64,000 nucleotides of DNA from Bacillota bacterium (lineage in GTDB: Bacteria > Bacillota > Clostridia > Acetivibrionales > DSM-1351): NCBI GenBank assembly GCA_023441625.1, contig JAEZOA010000044.1, positions 1 to 64,000 of the forward strand. Reading direction: 5' to 3'. Position numbers and translations under genes: made by a program. Under the pieces are notes generated by a model. The model ran no database searches. It was not told where the DNA came from and worked only from the letters and a program-made list of their open reading frames with translations. Within the stretch, counting starts at the first letter, position 1. Each line of letters begins with the position of its first letter. Positions 36,522 through 44,147 of this stretch are shown in pieces.

Positions 36522-38036
36522 ATGCCACGAAAAACTTATGTAACAAGCGTACCTGATAAAACGGGAGCATTTCTACTTGCATCAAAAATAATAGCAAAGC
36601 ATAATGGAAATATTGTTCGTGTCAGCTATAACAAGGCGGTTGACCTGCATACAATATTTATTGATGTGGAAGCAACTGAGGAAGAGCTTTCTGAAATCTC
36701 GGAGGAGTTAGGAAATGTAGGGTACATTAATGATAAAATTTCTGAAATCAGAGTTGTTGTAGTCAATATAAAAATTCCAGATGAACCTGGAGCTGTTTTG
36801 CCAATTCTTAAAATACTTGATAGATATGGTATAAATATTTCATATATGAACTCAAGCACAACTAATTCTGAGTATCAGAATTTTAAAATGGGACTATTAA
36901 TCGAGAATCCAAAAATAATTAAAATGCTCCTTGACGATATTAGTGAAGTTTATCAAATTGATATTACTGATTATGACGATTCCGAGACCAATTTAGACAA
37001 TACTATCTTCTACATTAGGCTGGCAAATGAGATGCAAATACTTCTTAAACTGAGCAATGAAACAACAATGGAGTTTATATCAGAATCTAACAGGATTATG
37101 CAAAGACTTCAGGATAAAGGTGAAAATCCCAATAAAGTATTCGATTATATTCGTAGGTTTGCATATTTCATAAGCCAGCATCAGGGAAATAATTTTAAAG
37201 CTGATATTGAAAAGTTAAGAATAAATGAATCAGTTACGTTATATAGTATTGAACCACCCTGTGGCAGTAATACGTACGTTTTAGAGACCATTGATGAGCT
37301 AGTACTTATAGATACTGGTTATGCCATATATTCAAATGAAATGTTTGAGATTTTTAGTAAGCTATTTGATAATAAATTATTTTATCATTGGGAGAAAAAA
37401 ATCAGGAGAGTGTATATTACACATGCAGACGTTGATCACTGTGGTCTTTTATCAAAACTTGAAGGGGTAAAAATTTGCCTAAATAAGAAGAGTGCTGATA
37501 GCTTAAATCGTCAGTATATTGGAATTCCAGATGACAGAGAACATAGTGATATTAGCTTAGGCTACAGCAAGCTAAGCCGAATTATTTCAGGATATATCCC
37601 ACTAAGTGCAGATAGATTTGATGTTATGGATGAAGGTACACCTGAAGAACATAATGAATTGCTGCATATAGGTGATTTTACTGTTGCAGAGCTCGAATTT
37701 GAGGTATTTGAGGGTAGTGGTGGCCATGTGCGTGGCGAAATGGTTTTCGTGTGCAGGAAATATGGGATTATTTTTACAGGGGATATTTTAGTTAATATAA
37801 GTGGATTTACTCCAGAAAGAGCAGAATTTAATTCTCTCGCGCCATATCTTATGAGAAGTGTCAATTCTGACTCTGAAAAAGCAAAAGAAATGAGAAATCA
37901 AGTTACCAGGCTTGCTGCGAATATCGGCAATAATAATCAAAAACCTTGCATTATTTGTGGTGGACATGGACCGCTTTCCATAATAAAGTATGGAAAAATT
38001 ATGAAGATGGAAGACTCGGAAACGCTGGTACTTTAA
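36522..38036 (+). CDS. ACT-ACT-metallo-beta-lactamase fusion protein
   Basis: A 504-aa fusion. Two N-terminal ACT domains (about 1-72 and 73-150, the second with KIPDEPGAVLPILKILDRYGINISYM) usually bind amino acids. After a ~80-residue linker comes a metallo-beta-lactamase fold from about residue 230, with THADVDHCG (His301, Asp303, Asp305, His306), SGGHVRG, FTGDIL and CGGHGP intact as metal ligands. The hydrolase may be controlled by an amino acid; that is inference. ATG 36522 follows GGTGGAGG. Confidence 0.8.
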   Translation: MPRKTYVTSVPDKTGAFLLASKIIAKHNGNIVRVSYNKAVDLHTIFIDVEATEEELSEISEELGNVGYINDKISEIRVVVVNIKIPDEPGAVLPILKILDRYGINISYMNSSTTNSEYQNFKMGLLIENPKIIKMLLDDISEVYQIDITDYDDSETNLDNTIFYIRLANEMQILLKLSNETTMEFISESNRIMQRLQDKGENPNKVFDYIRRFAYFISQHQGNNFKADIEKLRINESVTLYSIEPPCGSNTYVLETIDELVLIDTGYAIYSNEMFEIFSKLFDNKLFYHWEKKIRRVYITHADVDHCGLLSKLEGVKICLNKKSADSLNRQYIGIPDDREHSDISLGYSKLSRIISGYIPLSADRFDVMDEGTPEEHNELLHIGDFTVAELEFEVFEGSGGHVRGEMVFVCRKYGIIFTGDILVNISGFTPERAEFNSLAPYLMRSVNSDSEKAKEMRNQVTRLAANIGNNNQKPCIICGGHGPLSIIKYGKIMKMEDSETLVL

Positions 38037-38208
38037 TAAATACTTGACTTTTCTAATTACAACATTACTTGTTACAGTATTATGAAATTATATTCTGTAT
38101 CGGGTAACGTTGTTTTATTTTGTTGCAAATGAAAAGGGCAATATCGTACAAGAAAACCATTACAGCTTTGTTGTACACTAAGGTTCAGAAATTCAGGAGG
38201 AAAAGTAT

Positions 38209-39033
38209 ATGAAACAAGAAATGAGAATGGTGCGATATGATGATCAGATAAGGGTTGAAGCTTATCATTTTCAAGGTATTATGCAAAAATTCCCCAATCA
38301 TTTTCATGAGTATTATGTGATTGGTTTTATTGAAAAGGGTCAGAGGTTTTTATCCTGTAAAAATAAGGAGTATACTATTAAACCGGGAGATTTATTGTTG
38401 TTTAATCCCCGCGATAATCATACTTGCGAACAAATAGATGGAAAAACGTTGGATTATCGCTGCATCAATATCCAACCAGAAATTATGACTAAGTTAGTTT
38501 TTGAAATAACAGGGAAAGAGTATTTGCCTTATTTTACGCCCCAAGTCATTTTTCACAGTGAATTGGTTCCTTTACTAAGGGAACTGCACCAGATGATTAT
38601 GCAGAAAGAAAAGGATTTTAGAAAAGAGGAAACTTTCTTTTTCCTTTTAGAGCAGTTAATTGAAGAGTATACCGAACAAGGAGTACCAACAGAAAAAGTA
38701 GATCAAAGCACACAATTAATGGCAATTTGTGATTTTTTAGAAATGCATTATATGGAGAGTATTACGCTCGATGACTTATGTGTTTTAACTGGATTGAGTA
38801 AATATTATTTGCTCCGTTCCTTTACAAAGCAAAAAGGTATTTCTCCATATAGTTATTTGGAAACGATACGAATCAACAAAGCAAAAAAAATGCTGGAGCA
38901 GGGGGAATTGCCAATTGATGTAGCATTGCAGACTGGATTTACCGACCAGAGCCATTTTTCTAACTTTTTTAAGAGGTTTATAGGGCTGACTCCAAAACAA
39001 TATATGAACATTTTTAAGGATTCTCACAGCTGA
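38209..39033 (+). CDS. AraC-family transcriptional regulator
   Basis: A 274-aa regulator. The N-terminal cupin-like ligand domain (FPNHFHEYYVIGFIEKGQ; KPGDLLLFNPRDNHTC) is followed by two AraC helix-turn-helices (ITLDDLCVLTGLSKYYLLRSFTKQKG; LPIDVALQTGFTDQSHFSNFFKRFIGLTPKQY). The EamA exporter gene starts 22 bp later in the same direction and is the likely target. Ribosome site GGAGG. Confidence 0.9.
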   Translation: MKQEMRMVRYDDQIRVEAYHFQGIMQKFPNHFHEYYVIGFIEKGQRFLSCKNKEYTIKPGDLLLFNPRDNHTCEQIDGKTLDYRCINIQPEIMTKLVFEITGKEYLPYFTPQVIFHSELVPLLRELHQMIMQKEKDFRKEETFFFLLEQLIEEYTEQGVPTEKVDQSTQLMAICDFLEMHYMESITLDDLCVLTGLSKYYLLRSFTKQKGISPYSYLETIRINKAKKMLEQGELPIDVALQTGFTDQSHFSNFFKRFIGLTPKQYMNIFKDSHS

Positions 39034-39055
39034 TTTTAAGTAAGAAAGGATTTTT

Positions 39056-39976
39056 ATGGACAGAAAAAAAGATATTAAAGGCCATTTGTTTGCATTTATA
39101 ACTATTTTTATTTGGGGTACGACTTTCATATCAACTAAGATACTTTTAAAAACAATCTCGCCTATTGAAATATTGTTTTTAAGATTTACAATAGGTTTTC
39201 TTATACTTCTCATTGTTTATCCTAAAAGGCTAAGAATTAAGGAAAAAAGACAGGAACTATATTTTGCTGGTGCTGGTTTATGTGGAATTACATTATATTA
39301 TTTGCTTGAAAATGTTGCCCTGACTTATACATTTGCATCTAATGTAGGTATCATTATTTCTATTGCGCCATTTTTTACTGCAATTTTTGCGCACCTGTTT
39401 TTAAATGGCGAAAAATTGAGATTTCAGTTTTTTATAGGTTTTGCGTTTGCAGTGCTGGGAGTTTTTCTTATTAGCTTTAATGGAAATAGCTGTTTACAAT
39501 TAAATCCAATGGGAGATTTACTGGCTGTTTTAGCTGCTGTAGTATGGGCTGTATATTCTGTCCTGATAAAGAAAATTAGTGGTTTTCACTACAATACCGT
39601 ACAAGCAACACGGAGAGTTTTTTTCTATGGATTAGTGTTTATGATTCCTATATTGGCTATCTTTGGATTTAATCCAAAGATAACTTACCTGATACAGTCG
39701 GTTAATGTATTAAATATACTGTTTTTAGGTTTAGGAGCATCTGCACTCTGCTTTGTAACCTGGAACTCTGCGGTCAAAGTTTTAGGTGCAGTAAAAACAA
39801 GTGTTTACATTTATATGGTTCCTGTGATAACTGTTTCTGCTTCTGTTATTGTGCTTCATGAGAAAATTACTATCATTGCTGTGTTAGGGATTATACTTAC
39901 GTTGGTAGGATTGCTTATCTCAGAGATAAGACCATTACAAAAAACAAAAGGAGCTTTAAAACATGAGCAATGCTAA
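39056..39976 (+). CDS. EamA/DMT-superfamily exporter
   Basis: A 306-aa membrane protein with ten helices in two EamA repeats (first near residues 8-135, second near 150-290). The family exports amino acids or metabolites. It follows the AraC gene and is probably controlled by it. It converges with the SRAP gene, 14 bp away. Confidence 0.85.
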   Translation: MDRKKDIKGHLFAFITIFIWGTTFISTKILLKTISPIEILFLRFTIGFLILLIVYPKRLRIKEKRQELYFAGAGLCGITLYYLLENVALTYTFASNVGIIISIAPFFTAIFAHLFLNGEKLRFQFFIGFAFAVLGVFLISFNGNSCLQLNPMGDLLAVLAAVVWAVYSVLIKKISGFHYNTVQATRRVFFYGLVFMIPILAIFGFNPKITYLIQSVNVLNILFLGLGASALCFVTWNSAVKVLGAVKTSVYIYMVPVITVSASVIVLHEKITIIAVLGIILTLVGLLISEIRPLQKTKGALKHEQC

Positions 39977-39990
39977 TATAAAATGTGTAG

Positions 39991-40680
39991 TTACCCCACT
40001 TTTTCAAATATCAGTTCATCAGCATATGGCTTAAGAAGCCTGGAAATATCAGTACTAACACTGCTAGAATTGATATTAGTATTAGTATTAGTATTAGTAT
40101 TAGTATTAGTATTAGTATTTGTATCTGTATTACTCATGTTTTTAGGATTTTTAGCATTCATCCAGAGCTTTGCTTCAGCACCACTTAATATAACCGGCAT
40201 TCTGGTGTGAATTTGGGACATCTGACTATTTGCCTCAGTAGTAATTATTACAAAGCTAGTAAAGGGAAGTCCATTTTTATCAGTGAAGTTATTGTAAAGA
40301 CCTGCAAAGTACATTAATTTATCAGAGGTAGTACGAATTAAGTACTTTTCTTTACGCTTTTCAATAGTCTTCCACTCATAAAATCCGCTGGCAGGTACAA
40401 GGCATCGACCTTTTGTGAGAAGCTTTCTGAAAGTAGGTTTTTCATGTAGTGTTTCGCATCTTGCATTAATAATTACCCCACTCGATTGCCTATAGTTTGG
40501 AAAGCCCCATTTGAAGAGGTTGGCTGTTCTTTCATTTTTTGAAAGACCGGTAATTATCGGAGCTACATTGGTAGGAAATATTTCGCCAGTTTTCATTTTG
40601 AAACGCTCATTTATATTATTTATGATTTCTCTTAATTCCTCATTTTCTTCCTCAGTGAAAATAGCATATCGTCCACACAT
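39991..40680 (-). CDS. SRAP (SOS response-associated, YedK/HMCES-like) protein
   Basis: A 229-aa SRAP protein that crosslinks abasic sites in single-stranded DNA. The catalytic Cys2 is in MCGRYAIF. VIINARCET, SGFYEW (Glu) and IHTRMPVIL (His) are also present, so all key residues are intact. Near the C-terminus is a Thr-Asn run encoded by the ACTAAT microsatellite. It is probably the third gene of the dinB SOS operon. Ribosome site AAGGAG. Confidence 0.9.
   Translation of the reverse strand: MCGRYAIFTEEENEELREIINNINERFKMKTGEIFPTNVAPIITGLSKNERTANLFKWGFPNYRQSSGVIINARCETLHEKPTFRKLLTKGRCLVPASGFYEWKTIEKRKEKYLIRTTSDKLMYFAGLYNNFTDKNGLPFTSFVIITTEANSQMSQIHTRMPVILSGAEAKLWMNAKNPKNMSNTDTNTNTNTNTNTNTNTNINSSSVSTDISRLLKPYADELIFEKVG
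40075..40134 (+). repeat. Hexanucleotide ATTAGT microsatellite in the SRAP gene
   Basis: Seven exact ATTAGT units (40075-40116) followed by three diverged units. On the coding minus strand they read ACTAAT, giving Thr-Asn repeats. A 6-bp unit keeps the frame, so slippage would change length only. It lies in a surface-exposed C-terminal region, after the catalytic His. Confidence 0.9.
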
Positions 40681-40707
40681 TGGGCATTTTCTCCTTTTAG
40701 AACTATT

Positions 40708-40941
40708 CTACTTACCTTCCATAAACCATCGACCATCTTCAAAAAAAAGAAAGACATCCTTTCCCATAACTCTACATCTATAGCGCACGCCGTGACCACC
40801 GACCTTGAGGCTTGCGGACAGCTTGTGGTCATAGACTTTGTCAATTTCATAGCTTCTGCCATCATCCCAAACAAAGGACTTGGGCGTAAGCTCTCCATGT
40901 GATGAAAAAACCGCATCTACTTGAACATAAACCTTTCTCAT
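40708..40941 (-). CDS. Small conserved protein of the dinB-SRAP operon
   Basis: A 77-aa protein beginning MRKVYVQVDAVFSSHGEL, with SFVWDDGRSYEIDKVYD and GVRYRCRVMG. This small family is often next to Y-family polymerases in Clostridia and has no assigned function. The start at 40941 has no nearby Shine-Dalgarno; a stem upstream may bring one close (40948-41010). It lies between dinB and the SRAP gene, all on the minus strand. Confidence 0.65.
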   Translation of the reverse strand: MRKVYVQVDAVFSSHGELTPKSFVWDDGRSYEIDKVYDHKLSASLKVGGHGVRYRCRVMGKDVFLFFEDGRWFMEGK

Positions 40942-40947
40942 AAATAT

Positions 40948-41010
40948 GTCCATGCTCCACATTTAGAACAAAATTCCATTAAAGTACATGCATGGACTCG
41001 AACCCCCTTT
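40948..41010 (-). promoter_or_regulatory. Structured leader of the small SOS-operon gene
   Basis: The arms GTCCATGC (40948-40955 on the plus strand) and GCATGGAC (40990-40997) are exact complements with a 34-nt loop. On the minus strand an AAAGGGGG stands before the stem and ATATTTATG after it. Folding would place the G-rich sequence about 11 nt from the ATG at 40941. The same layout, with one compensated base pair, is seen before dinB. Confidence 0.5.
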
Positions 41011-41074
41011 GTTACTTATTTTAGTTCTTTCCAACCTTTAAACACCTTATCTAGAATAAACAATATTTTGTAGC

Positions 41075-42316
41075 TTATTTAAAAAATGAAACTGGATGTA
41101 TAATATTTTCTTCAACAGGATTGCCATTAAGAGCTTTGTCTCCCAAGAAAAGTGCTCTTTGAATAGAATAATGACCGAAACGTTCTCTTAGAGCATCAAT
41201 ACTTTTTTCAAGAGCTTCCTGCCTTGGTCTTTTATTTTGGGCCTCCAGCAAGGAAAGCTGAGTATAGCTATCAGCTGTAACAAGGTCTGTTACTCTTATC
41301 CCAAGTGAACGTATAGGTTTATCCCAACTCCAATTTTTCTTAAATATATCTAAGGCCTTAGTGGCTATCTCGCCAGAAATAAAACTTGGACTCTGGAGTT
41401 TTGCCTGCCTTTCAATAGAACTAAGTTCATTGTCTCTCACATATATTTGAAGGGTATTTCCCATAAAGTTATGTTTTCTTAAACGCTCTGCAACACTTTC
41501 TGCAAGAACATAAAGTGTAATCTTCACATCATTATTATTAACTAAATCTCTCGCTGTAGTCATACTATTTCCAATACCTTTAATTACATTTTGGAAGTCA
41601 GCAATGGTAACCTCAGTATCATCCATGCCATTTGCAAAGTCCCACAGCGTATTACCCCATTTGCCAAGTAGCTTTCTCAAAAAGGCAGGGGATACAGCAG
41701 CAAGGTCTCCAATGGTCATAATGCCAATATTGGTAAGCTTTTTCTTGGTAGAACGCCCCACGTATAGTAGCTCCCCCACTGGTAGTTTCCATACAAGCTC
41801 CTTATAGTTCTCTTTTGAAATAACAGTAACTGCATCAGGCTTTTTCAAGTCGCTTCCCAGCTTAGCAAAAATCTTATTAAAGCTGACACCCACCGAAGCC
41901 GTGACTCCCAGCTCACTTTTAATGGTATCTTTTATTTCGTTTGCAATTTTCTCACCTGAGCCATATAGTCCGGTGCTTTCAGATACATCCAGCCAGCATT
42001 CGTCTATACCAAAGGCTTCTATAAGGTTGGTATATCTGGAGAAAATCTCCCGTGCTTCCTTTGAAAATTTAAGATACAAAGAGTAGTTAGGGTTTATAAC
42101 CACGAGGTTGGGACATTTCTGCCTTGCTTGCCAGATAGCTTCTCCTGTACTAATTTGATATTTTTTTGCAATGTAATTTTTTGCCAGAACAATCCCATGT
42201 CGTAAATCCTGACTACCACAAACAGCTACAGGACAATCTCGAATTGATGGGTTGTATAAGCATTCAACTGAAGCATAAAAATTATTAAGATCACAGTGCA
42301 AAATGGTCCTTTCCAT
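41075..42316 (-). CDS. dinB: Y-family DNA polymerase IV
   Basis: A 413-aa translesion polymerase. The N-terminus MERTILHCDLNNFYASVE contains the first metal-binding Asp and the steric-gate region. AFGIDECWLDVS contains the catalytic Asp-Glu pair. QLSLLE near residue 365 is a clamp-binding motif. Two LexA boxes sit in the promoter, so it is SOS-induced. The start at 42316 matches family N-termini; earlier in-frame starts lack a ribosome site. The gene is followed by the small gene and the SRAP gene in the same direction. Confidence 0.9.
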   Translation of the reverse strand: MERTILHCDLNNFYASVECLYNPSIRDCPVAVCGSQDLRHGIVLAKNYIAKKYQISTGEAIWQARQKCPNLVVINPNYSLYLKFSKEAREIFSRYTNLIEAFGIDECWLDVSESTGLYGSGEKIANEIKDTIKSELGVTASVGVSFNKIFAKLGSDLKKPDAVTVISKENYKELVWKLPVGELLYVGRSTKKKLTNIGIMTIGDLAAVSPAFLRKLLGKWGNTLWDFANGMDDTEVTIADFQNVIKGIGNSMTTARDLVNNNDVKITLYVLAESVAERLRKHNFMGNTLQIYVRDNELSSIERQAKLQSPSFISGEIATKALDIFKKNWSWDKPIRSLGIRVTDLVTADSYTQLSLLEAQNKRPRQEALEKSIDALRERFGHYSIQRALFLGDKALNGNPVEENIIHPVSFFK

Positions 42317-42322
42317 AAATAT

Positions 42323-42412
42323 GCCCATGCCCAGCATTTCGCACAAGAACATAAACAATTATGTTAATGAAATGTGCATTTCCTTATGCATGGGCTCGGT
42401 AGCTCCTTGATT
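42323..42412 (-). promoter_or_regulatory. Structured leader of dinB
   Basis: The arms GCCCATGC (42323-42330) and GCATGGGC (42388-42395) are exact complements with a 57-nt loop. An internal stem, AACATAA with TTATGTT (42348-42354 and 42359-42365), may form inside. On the minus strand AAGGAG stands just before the stem and ATATTTATG just after it. The start codon has no adjacent Shine-Dalgarno sequence of its own. Confidence 0.5.
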
Positions 42413-42427
42413 TATTTTTTTGCAACA

Positions 42428-42477
42428 GAACATAAGTTCGTAAATTAATTATACAACCCGAACATATGTTTTGTAAA
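42428..42477 (-). promoter_or_regulatory. LexA-regulated promoter of the dinB operon
   Basis: On the minus strand, TTTACA (42472-42477) and TATAAT (42448-42453) are separated by 18 bp. A LexA box lies between them (plus strand CGAACATATGTTT, 42459-42471). A second, perfectly symmetric box, GAACATAAGTTC, is at 42428-42439 just downstream of the -10. The placement is that of an SOS-repressed promoter. Confidence 0.8.
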
Positions 42478-42573
42478 GTGGAAATAAAATGGAATATATT
42501 AAAGTATTGTTAAATGATATTAAAATATCGGAGCAATTTAAGGATAAAGTATAAGAATAGTAAAAGAATATAA

Positions 42574-42681
42574 TTAAACAACTTGTTTTGGGCATTCTTT
42601 TATAATATTATAGGTATAGCATTTGCTGCATTTGGCTTATTAAATCCTATGATTGCAGGTAGCTATTATTTTAAATTGTAA
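42574..42681 (+). pseudogene. copA: copA (copper-exporting P-type ATPase) C-terminal ghost
   Basis: The frame reads NNLFWAFFYNIIGIAFAAFG, then LLNPMIAGSYYFKL and a stop. This is the conserved penultimate helix region (NLFWAFFYN ... NPMIAG) of CopA-type ATPases with the rest removed. No start or other domain remains. It stands immediately before the copper chaperone gene, in the order of a copA-copZ pair. Confidence 0.8.
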
Positions 42682-42722
42682 TAGATATTAGTATAAATAA
42701 CCATTATATAGGAGGGCTTTAC

Positions 42723-42935
42723 ATGACAAACAAAACAGCGATTTTAGAAGTAGAAGGGATGTCTTGCGGTCATTGTGAAAATGCTGTAAAAAAATCAGTT
42801 GGGGCACTAGATGGCATAAGCAGCGTATCAGTTGATTTAAAAGGTAAAAAGGTTACAGTAGAATTTGATTCTGAGAGAGTAACCATTAAAGACATAAAAG
42901 ACATAATTGAAGACCAGGGATATGAAGTTAAATAG
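42723..42935 (+). CDS. copZ: Heavy-metal-associated domain copper chaperone
   Basis: A 70-aa HMA-domain protein. The metal site is GMSCGHCENAV near residue 13 and the rest fits the ferredoxin-like fold. CopZ-type proteins hand Cu(I) to CopA. The neighbouring copA is only a fragment, so this chaperone may serve a transporter elsewhere. Strong ribosome site GGAGG. Confidence 0.85.
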   Translation: MTNKTAILEVEGMSCGHCENAVKKSVGALDGISSVSVDLKGKKVTVEFDSERVTIKDIKDIIEDQGYEVK

Positions 42936-42998
42936 ACAAAAAATGATGAGTTCTAAGGTTTAGGAGTTAAAACTAAATCTTGGAACTCTTGTTGATAT

Positions 42999-43029
42999 AA
43001 GCAATGTTAGCTTGCAAACTTGTTGTTTA
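42999..43029. repeat. Inverted-repeat element, copy 1
   Basis: AAGCAATGTTAGCTTGC followed by AAACTTGTTGTTTA. An inverted, nearly matching copy lies at 45639-45671. Each copy has an imperfect internal palindrome centred on its TT or AA. Copy 1 stands before the Gfo/Idh/MocA gene. Confidence 0.55.
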
Positions 43030-43100
43030 GTTGCAAAATAATTTGGTATATTATTATAAGAAGATTATTCGATGTGATAAAAAGAAATGGGGACATATTT

Positions 43101-44066
43101 ATGAGCATAAGATGGGGTATTATTGGTTTAGGTAGGATAGCTACAAGATTTGTAAAGGTTTTAAACACAGCTGATGGGGTTGAATTAAATGCAGTCGCCT
43201 CTCGTGACAAGGCTAAATCAAGGGCTTTTGCAGATGCATTTCATGCAAAAAAATCATATGATAGTTATATTGACTTAATTAATGATAGTGAAGTTGACGT
43301 AGTATACATAGCACTGACACACAATTTTCATTATGATATTGTAAAGCTTTGTTTGAATCAGGGCAAAGGCGTTCTGTGTGAGAAGCCTTTAGTTACCAAT
43401 AAAAAAGAGGCAGAAGAATTAGCAGCACTTTCAAAAGAGAAAAATGTACTTTTGATGGAAGCCATGTGGACAAGGGTTATCCCTGCCTTTAAGAAGACAA
43501 AGGAGTGGGTACATAATGGTAAGATTGGTGATGTAAAGCTAATTAATGCTTCATTTTGTATTAATGTACCTTTTAATCCAGAGGATAGATTATATAATCC
43601 TAAATTAGCAGGTGGTAGTCTATACGATGTTGGAGTATATCCAATTGAATTTACAACAGGTATTTTAGACCAGAGTCCAACAGTTGTTAATGGTCTTGCA
43701 ACATTTAGCAAGACAGGTGTTGATGATTTTGCAGTAATAAATATGGGCTTTGAAAGTGGAACTCTAGCTGCACTAAGCTGCGGGATAACTGCTACTACAA
43801 ACAGAGATGCTCGGATATATGGGACAAATGGGAATATAGTAGTATATGACTTTTTATGTCCTATGAAATGTGAACTGTATGACAATGAAAACAATTTGAT
43901 AGAATCCTTTGAAGAAACCTTTGAAGACGGCTTTATATATGAAATTAGTCACTTTATGGATTTATATCGTAACAAAAAAATAGAGAGTGATATTATCCCG
44001 CTAAAAGACACAGTTACTTGTGTAGGAATATTTGATGAGTTGATGAAGCAGTGGGGAAAAGCATAG
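43101..44066 (+). CDS. Gfo/Idh/MocA family oxidoreductase
   Basis: A 321-aa NAD(P)-dependent dehydrogenase. The N-terminal dinucleotide motif is GIIGLGRIATRF, the GxGxxA fold is followed by CEKPLVTNKKEAEEL, and the C-terminal substrate domain starts near 125. The substrate is unknown, probably a sugar or cyclic diol. ATG 43101 is chosen; a GGGG sequence is 8 nt upstream. A longer ORF start at 43020 lacks a ribosome site. Confidence 0.85.
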   Translation: MSIRWGIIGLGRIATRFVKVLNTADGVELNAVASRDKAKSRAFADAFHAKKSYDSYIDLINDSEVDVVYIALTHNFHYDIVKLCLNQGKGVLCEKPLVTNKKEAEELAALSKEKNVLLMEAMWTRVIPAFKKTKEWVHNGKIGDVKLINASFCINVPFNPEDRLYNPKLAGGSLYDVGVYPIEFTTGILDQSPTVVNGLATFSKTGVDDFAVINMGFESGTLAALSCGITATTNRDARIYGTNGNIVVYDFLCPMKCELYDNENNLIESFEETFEDGFIYEISHFMDLYRNKKIESDIIPLKDTVTCVGIFDELMKQWGKA

Positions 44067-44147
44067 TTAGTTTGGTAAAATCTTTTTATATTATAATAAA
44101 AATTTATGCTATTCACAATAATTTATAGTAAAGAGGAGCAAAAGCTA

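Noticed and set aside
40989..41011. tRNA T-arm-like GGTTCGAGTCC on the minus strand
   Set aside because: The stem GGGGG has no matching CCCCC and no acceptor or anticodon arms can be drawn.
43085..43103. Third copy of the SOS-leader stem before the oxidoreductase gene
   Set aside because: The GGACATATTTATG start context is similar, but no matching upstream arm was found and a GGGG ribosome site stands close to the ATG.
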